Positions 7,323 through 11,008 of a stretch of 11,008 bases of DNA are shown in pieces; the first letter of the stretch is position 1; each line of letters starts with the position of its first letter. The notes beneath the pieces are model-generated. The model was not told where the DNA came from. It worked only from the letters and a program-made list of their open reading frames with translations, and made no database searches. The stretch comes from Bacteroidales bacterium (lineage in GTDB: Bacteria; Bacteroidota; Bacteroidia; Bacteroidales; WCHB1-69), in the NCBI GenBank assembly GCA_017618435.1, contig JAFZUH010000341.1, forward strand, positions 1 to 11,008, read 5' to 3'. Both the position numbers and the translations under genes were made by a program.

Positions 7323-7352
7323 TTTTGTATGATTTTTTTTTATACCTTTGCA
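7323..7352 (+). promoter_or_regulatory. Bacteroidetes-type promoter for the transketolase-ridA unit
   Basis: TACCTTTG at 7343-7350 matches TAnnTTTG exactly and is followed by CA. TTTTG at 7323-7327 and a run of nine T precede it. Transcription would start near 7356, giving a leader under 20 bases before the ATG at 7373. This rules out the longer open frame from 7295, whose start lies upstream of the promoter. Confidence 0.8.
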
Positions 7353-7372
7353 CGTATAAAAATACAAACATA

Positions 7373-8332
7373 ATGCAAGAAATAAAATTTACAGATAAAA
7401 AAGAAACCCGTGCCGGTTTTGGTGAGGGTTTGGTAGAAGTAGGCAGACAACATCCGGAAGCCGTTTGCTTGTGTGCAGACTTGACCGGTTCGGTGAAAAT
7501 GGATGGTTTTGCAAAAGCCTATCCGGAACGTTTTTTTCAAGTAGGTATAGCGGAAGCCAATATGGTAGGCATGGCTGCAGGTATGGCTCTTGCAGGCAAA
7601 ACAGCCTTTGTGGGTTCCTTTGCCAATTTCTGCACCTCACGTGTTTTGGACCAAATACGTATGACGGTGGCCTATTCCAACACAAATGTGAAAATATGCG
7701 GTTCGCATGCCGGTATCACATTGGGAGAAGACGGTGCCACACATCAGGTGATGGAAGACATAGGCATAATGAAAACCTTGCCCAATATGGTGGTAATCAA
7801 TCCTTGCGATTTCAACCAAACCAAGGCTGCAACTCTTGCCATTGCCAATTACAAGGGACCGGTCTATTTGCGTTTCGGTCGTCCCAAAGTGCCTAATTTC
7901 ACCCCCGAAAAACAAGAGTTTAAAATAGGAAAGGCTCTTGTGATGAACGAAGGCAGCGATGTTTCCATTTTTGCTACAGGACATTTGGTATATCCCGCTT
8001 TGCAGGCCGCCTATATTCTTTATCAAAAAGGTGTCAGTGCAGAAGTGATAAATATACATACCATCAAACCTTTGGATACGGAACGTATTTTGAAATCCGT
8101 TAGCAAAACACGTTGTGTTGTTACCGCAGAAGAACATCTTATCAATGGAGGTTTGGGCGACAGTATAGCACAAGTGTTGGTAAGAAACTTGCCTTGTCCG
8201 CAAGAATATGTCGCTATGGACGACTGCTTCGGTCAAAGCGGAAAACCTGAACAATTGTTGGAAGAATATCATTTGAATGAAGCCGCTATTGTTGAGGCTG
8301 CCATCAAAGTAATTGCCAGAAAAGGATGTTAA
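7373..8332 (+). CDS. Transketolase C-terminal subunit (Pyr and C-terminal domains only)
   Basis: The 319-residue product corresponds to the second half of a transketolase, the half that binds the pyrimidine ring of thiamine diphosphate. Together with an N-terminal subunit it would move two-carbon units between sugar phosphates in the pentose phosphate pathway. Glu61 in GIAEANM is the cofactor-activating glutamate. GSHAGITLGEDGATHQ at 110-125 is the family signature, with His112 and His124 in the active site. The transketolase C-terminal domain follows from about residue 190. The PP domain with its GDG Mg/diphosphate site is absent. Split transketolases are normally encoded as adjacent N and C halves, but no N half is found upstream or downstream here. 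The ridA gene starts 19 bases after the stop and is probably co-transcribed. A half of a related DXS-like enzyme is less likely, given the signature. Confidence 0.92.
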   Translation: MQEIKFTDKKETRAGFGEGLVEVGRQHPEAVCLCADLTGSVKMDGFAKAYPERFFQVGIAEANMVGMAAGMALAGKTAFVGSFANFCTSRVLDQIRMTVAYSNTNVKICGSHAGITLGEDGATHQVMEDIGIMKTLPNMVVINPCDFNQTKAATLAIANYKGPVYLRFGRPKVPNFTPEKQEFKIGKALVMNEGSDVSIFATGHLVYPALQAAYILYQKGVSAEVINIHTIKPLDTERILKSVSKTRCVVTAEEHLINGGLGDSIAQVLVRNLPCPQEYVAMDDCFGQSGKPEQLLEEYHLNEAAIVEAAIKVIARKGC

Positions 8333-8351
8333 TATAAAAAACAATAATATA

Positions 8352-8729
8352 ATGTCAAAAAAAGTTATTCACACCAATCAAGCCCCTGCTGCTATCGGTC
8401 CGTATAGCCAAGCAATAGAAGCAAACGGATTTTTGTATATTTCGGGGCAAATACCTGTAGAACCCGCTTCGGGAAATGTACCCGAAGGTATAACAGCACA
8501 AACCGAACAAGTGTTGAAAAATTTGGGAGCCATTCTCAAAGAAGCCGGTTATGACTACAAACACGTTGTCAAAACAACTTGTTTGTTGAGTGATATTCAG
8601 AACTTTGCTCCGATGAATGAAGTTTATGGAAAATATTTCTCAACAGAATGTCCCGCCAGAGCGGCTTTTGCCGTGAGAGATTTGCCAAAAGGTGTTTTGG
8701 TTGAAATAGAGGCTATTGCCACCAAATAA
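8352..8729 (+). CDS. ridA: RidA family enamine/imine deaminase
   Basis: This 125-residue cytosolic protein should speed the hydrolysis of reactive enamines and imines, such as 2-aminoacrylate released by pyridoxal-phosphate enzymes, to keto acids and ammonia. The family marks are all present: AAIGPYSQA with Tyr18, ISGQIP at 30-35, Arg103 in CPARAAF and Glu118 in VEIEAIA. Arg103 and Glu118 have the same 15-residue spacing as the catalytic Arg105 and Glu120 of E. coli RidA. The trimer-forming chorismate-mutase-like fold is expected. ATG 8352 is chosen over an earlier in-frame ATG at 8313, which would overlap the transketolase gene and add residues outside the family. It probably shares the promoter at 7323-7352. 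Confidence 0.96.
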   Translation: MSKKVIHTNQAPAAIGPYSQAIEANGFLYISGQIPVEPASGNVPEGITAQTEQVLKNLGAILKEAGYDYKHVVKTTCLLSDIQNFAPMNEVYGKYFSTECPARAAFAVRDLPKGVLVEIEAIATK

Positions 8730-8768
8730 AGAACAAAAAAATTATTAATCATTAAAAATAGAACAAAA

Positions 8769-9992
8769 ATGTTAAAAAAAATTGGATTTTTAGTTGCAAT
8801 CGCTGCCTTGTGCCTGCCGATTTCAGCACAAGAAAAAAGCAATGACAGCGGTTATGTTTTCACAACAGTTAAAGAGATACCCATTACCTCTGTAAAAAAT
8901 CAGTATAATGCCGGAACCTGCTGGTGTTATAGCGGTTTGGGATTTATTGAAGCCGAATTGCTTCGTATGGGTAAAGGCGAACACAATTTGTCTGAAATGT
9001 ATCTCGTTCATCACACTTATATGGACAGAGCAATAGCTGCCGTTCGTACTCACGGTGATGTTTCTTTCTCTCAAGGCGGTTCATTCTATGATGTTATTTA
9101 TGGAATGAAAAACTATGGTCTTGTTCCGGATGCCGAAATGCCTGCCGGCGTTATGTATGGCGATACCTTGTCAAATCATAGTGAACTTTCTGTTTTTGCC
9201 GATGCATGTGTGAATGCTGTTGCAAAAGGCAAACTCAAAAAATTCCAATCAGACAAAGACGGTAACAAACTGTGGTACAAAACCCTCAAAGCCATTCATG
9301 ATATTTATTTGGGTGCTTGCCCTGAAGAATTTATGTATAACGGCAAAAAATATACTCCTCAATCTTTCTATCAATCATTGGGATTGAATGCTGATGATTA
9401 TGTTTCAATTACCTCTTATACCCATCATCCGTTTTATGAAACATTTGTTCTTGAAATTCAAGACAATTGGCGTTGGGGACAATCATACAATGTTCCAATA
9501 GACGAATTTATGGCCATATTTGACAATGCCATAGACAAAGGCTATACCATTGCATGGGGCAGTGATGTAAGCGAAGAAGGGTTCCGTTGGAGCAGAAAAA
9601 CAGGTGCTTGCGTGCTTCCTGATTATGACGCCAAAGCCGACCAAGCAGCAAGCGGCAGCGATATGGCACATTGGACTGGTTTGAGCAAAACCGACAAAGC
9701 CAAAGAAGCCGAAAAACACCCGACTCCACAACGCTGGGTTTCCCAACAAGAAAGACAAGAAGGTTATGACAATTGGGAAACTACTGATGACCATGGTATG
9801 TTAATCTACGGAAAAGCAACAGACCAACTTGGCAATGAATATTATATGGTAAAAAATTCTTGGGGCGATTATGGTCCGTATCATGGAATGTTCTATGCAA
9901 GCAAGGCATTTGTCCGTTACAAAACAATGAACATTGTTGTTCACAAAGATGCTATTCCAAAAGATATTAAAAAGAAATTAGGTTTAAAATAA
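8769..9992 (+). CDS. Exported C1B cysteine peptidase (aminopeptidase C / bleomycin hydrolase-like)
   Basis: The 407-residue protein begins with a signal peptide (1-20, core LVAIAALCLPISA) likely cut before QEKSN, so the enzyme acts outside the cytoplasm, unlike classic PepC or bleomycin hydrolase. The papain-type catalytic set is complete: Gln45 of the oxyanion hole in NQYNAGTCW, nucleophile Cys51, His342 in DDHGMLI and Asn363 in KNSWGDYG. The long insertion between Cys and His (about 290 residues) is typical of the C1B branch. The protein is shorter than the roughly 450 residues of bleomycin hydrolases. It starts 39 bases after ridA with no TAnnTTTG motif between, so it may be read from the same transcript, and it ends just before a hairpin. 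Aminopeptidase or endopeptidase action cannot be told from sequence alone. Confidence 0.92.
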   Translation: MLKKIGFLVAIAALCLPISAQEKSNDSGYVFTTVKEIPITSVKNQYNAGTCWCYSGLGFIEAELLRMGKGEHNLSEMYLVHHTYMDRAIAAVRTHGDVSFSQGGSFYDVIYGMKNYGLVPDAEMPAGVMYGDTLSNHSELSVFADACVNAVAKGKLKKFQSDKDGNKLWYKTLKAIHDIYLGACPEEFMYNGKKYTPQSFYQSLGLNADDYVSITSYTHHPFYETFVLEIQDNWRWGQSYNVPIDEFMAIFDNAIDKGYTIAWGSDVSEEGFRWSRKTGACVLPDYDAKADQAASGSDMAHWTGLSKTDKAKEAEKHPTPQRWVSQQERQEGYDNWETTDDHGMLIYGKATDQLGNEYYMVKNSWGDYGPYHGMFYASKAFVRYKTMNIVVHKDAIPKDIKKKLGLK

Positions 9993-10012
9993 TTGTTTTT
10001 GGGTTAATAATG

Positions 10013-10047
10013 AAAATAGCGAATTCTTTTTAGGTTCGCTATTTTTT
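10013..10047 (+). terminator. Rho-independent-type terminator after the peptidase gene
   Basis: AAAATAGCGAA (10013-10023) and TTCGCTATTTT (10035-10045) pair over 11 bp around an 11-base loop, and the right arm runs into a six-T tract (10042-10047). It lies 20 bases after the peptidase stop and only 14 bases before the next start codon at 10062. Confidence 0.85.
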
Positions 10048-10061
10048 ATAACAATTGTCCG

Positions 10062-10931
10062 ATGATTATTTGGAATCCATGGCATGGTTGCAACAAGGTG
10101 AGTGAAGGCTGCGAACATTGCTACATGTATTTTCTTGACAGCAAAAGAGGCATAGACACCTCTAAAATTTTTCGCACGCGACAATTCAACATGCCTTTGC
10201 AACGCACCCGAAACGGCAATTACAAATTGCCATCGGGTATGTCGTTGTATGTAGGGCTTTCCACCGATTTTTTTGTAGAGGCTGCCGACCGCTGGCGGGA
10301 AGAGGCGTGGAAAATTATCCGCAAACGGTCGGATATTGTCTTTCGTCTGCTCACCAAACGAGCCTATAGAATAGCCTCTTGTTTGCCTGCCGATTGGGGA
10401 GAGGGCTACGAAAACGTATTGCTTAGCGTTACCTGCGAAAATCAAAAACGGGCAGATGAAAGGCTGCCTGTTTTGCTTGACATTCCCGCCAAACACAAGG
10501 GTTTTATGGCTGCACCGCTTATTGGTGCTATAGATGTGGAAAAATATCTGCAAACCAATCAAATAGAAGAAGTCTTGTGTGGAGGTGAAAATTATGACGG
10601 CTCCCGACCCTGTCATTACGAGTGGGTGAAAAGCCTTTCAGACCAATGCCGGCGATACAATGTAACATTTGATTTTATCGAAACGGGCAGTATTTTTGTC
10701 AAAGACGGGCATACCTATCATATTCCCGACAAACGCACACAAAGTCTGCAAGCGTTTAAATCGGGACTCAGTTTCAAGGGAAAAGAAATGAACTTCAAAT
10801 TGTTTTCCGCTGACAACGTATTGTTTGACAACAATTCTCTGCCGGCACCTTTTTTCCGTGACCATTGCCACACATGTGGCTCTAAAATGACTTGCAACGG
10901 TTGTTCCAATTGCAATGCCTGTGACAAATAG
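10062..10931 (+). CDS. DUF5131 (phage Gp37/Gp68-like, three-Cys-motif) protein with a Cys-rich C-terminal tail
   Basis: The 289-residue protein opens with WNPWHGC and the cluster Cys10-x6-Cys17-x2-Cys20, the defining pattern of DUF5131, a radical-SAM-like family first noted in phages and often paired with a 'three-Cys-motif partner' (TcmP) protein. Other typical segments are GLSTDFF at 65-71, RLLTKR at 95-100, CENQKRADERLP at 125-136, CGGEN at 173-177 and FDFIETG at 203-209. They fit a TIM-barrel-like enzyme with a metal or Fe-S cluster; its reaction is not established. The tail beyond about 265 adds six cysteines (269, 272, 278, 281, 284, 287) plus His268 and His270. The gene follows a terminator by 14 bases with no clear promoter, and another frame starts 5 bases after its stop. 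Family call good; function unknown. Confidence 0.85.
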   Translation: MIIWNPWHGCNKVSEGCEHCYMYFLDSKRGIDTSKIFRTRQFNMPLQRTRNGNYKLPSGMSLYVGLSTDFFVEAADRWREEAWKIIRKRSDIVFRLLTKRAYRIASCLPADWGEGYENVLLSVTCENQKRADERLPVLLDIPAKHKGFMAAPLIGAIDVEKYLQTNQIEEVLCGGENYDGSRPCHYEWVKSLSDQCRRYNVTFDFIETGSIFVKDGHTYHIPDKRTQSLQAFKSGLSFKGKEMNFKLFSADNVLFDNNSLPAPFFRDHCHTCGSKMTCNGCSNCNACDK

Positions 10932-10936
10932 TTACA

Positions 10937-11008
10937 ATGATTAAAAAACTTTATAACGATAAGATTTTTAGTGATTTAATTGTGTTTTCAGCCTACTTTT
11001 TGACCAAT
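10937..11008 (+). CDS. Start of an unknown gene, cut by the window end
   Basis: An ATG at 10937, 5 bases after the DUF5131 stop, opens a frame of 24 codons that reaches the last base without a stop. The visible N-terminus has lysines followed by a hydrophobic stretch (DLIVFSAYFLTN). It is too short to assign. The tight spacing suggests translation together with the DUF5131 gene. Confidence 0.5.
   Translation, partial: MIKKLYNDKIFSDLIVFSAYFLTN

Noticed and set aside
7637..8344. A 235-codon - strand frame opposite the transketolase gene
   Set aside because: The + strand carries clear transketolase signatures; the - strand translation has no family pattern.
9984..10616. A 210-codon - strand frame opposite the DUF5131 gene
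   Set aside because: It crosses the terminator and its translation has no recognisable domain, while the + strand has the DUF5131 motifs.
10062..10931. A prophage or prophage remnant, suggested by the phage Gp37/Gp68-like gene
   Set aside because: No integrase, structural, lysis or attachment-site features are visible. DUF5131 genes also occur widely in bacterial chromosomes.

Overview
This window looks like part of a Bacteroidetes (probably Bacteroidales) chromosome. The DNA is AT-rich, and three intergenic regions carry the TAnnTTTG '-7' promoter motif of this phylum. Shine-Dalgarno sequences are weak or absent, lipoproteins have the Bacteroidetes style, and the L25 gene is the long Ctc type. 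No tRNA, rRNA, insertion sequence, CRISPR array or phage structural gene is visible. The product calls rest on recognising motifs and overall protein layout by eye; no database search was possible.

Layout. (1) Positions 1-5111, + strand: the end of a hexapeptide-repeat serine-acetyltransferase-like gene, then a compact RND efflux operon. The operon has a lipoprotein membrane-fusion protein, a 1070-residue HAE1-type inner-membrane pump, and a 97-residue protein with a PII-like layout. It closes with a strong 12-bp hairpin. No TolC-type outer-membrane channel lies in the window, although the fusion protein has a motif for docking to one. (2) 5225-5944: the ribosomal protein L25/Ctc gene with its own promoter, ending in a hairpin that can act in both directions. 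(3) 5964-7243, - strand: a probable surface lipoprotein and an unrecognised envelope protein with two hydrophobic segments. (4) 7323-10047, + strand: a promoter almost identical to the L25 one drives an orphan C-terminal transketolase half followed by a RidA deaminase. An exported C1B (bleomycin-hydrolase-like) cysteine peptidase comes next and ends at a hairpin. (5) 10062-11008: a DUF5131 (phage Gp37/Gp68-like, three-Cys-motif) protein with an unusual six-cysteine tail, followed 5 bases later by the start of another gene that runs off the window.

How the genes work together. The fusion protein and pump would form an efflux complex with an outer-membrane factor encoded elsewhere, and the PII-like protein is a plausible regulator or sensor of that pump. 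The transketolase half needs an N-terminal partner that is not here. The most interesting items are the PII-like gene in a drug-type RND operon, the Cys-rich tail on the DUF5131 protein with its unknown downstream neighbour, the unpaired transketolase half, and the near-duplicate promoters of the L25 and transketolase genes.
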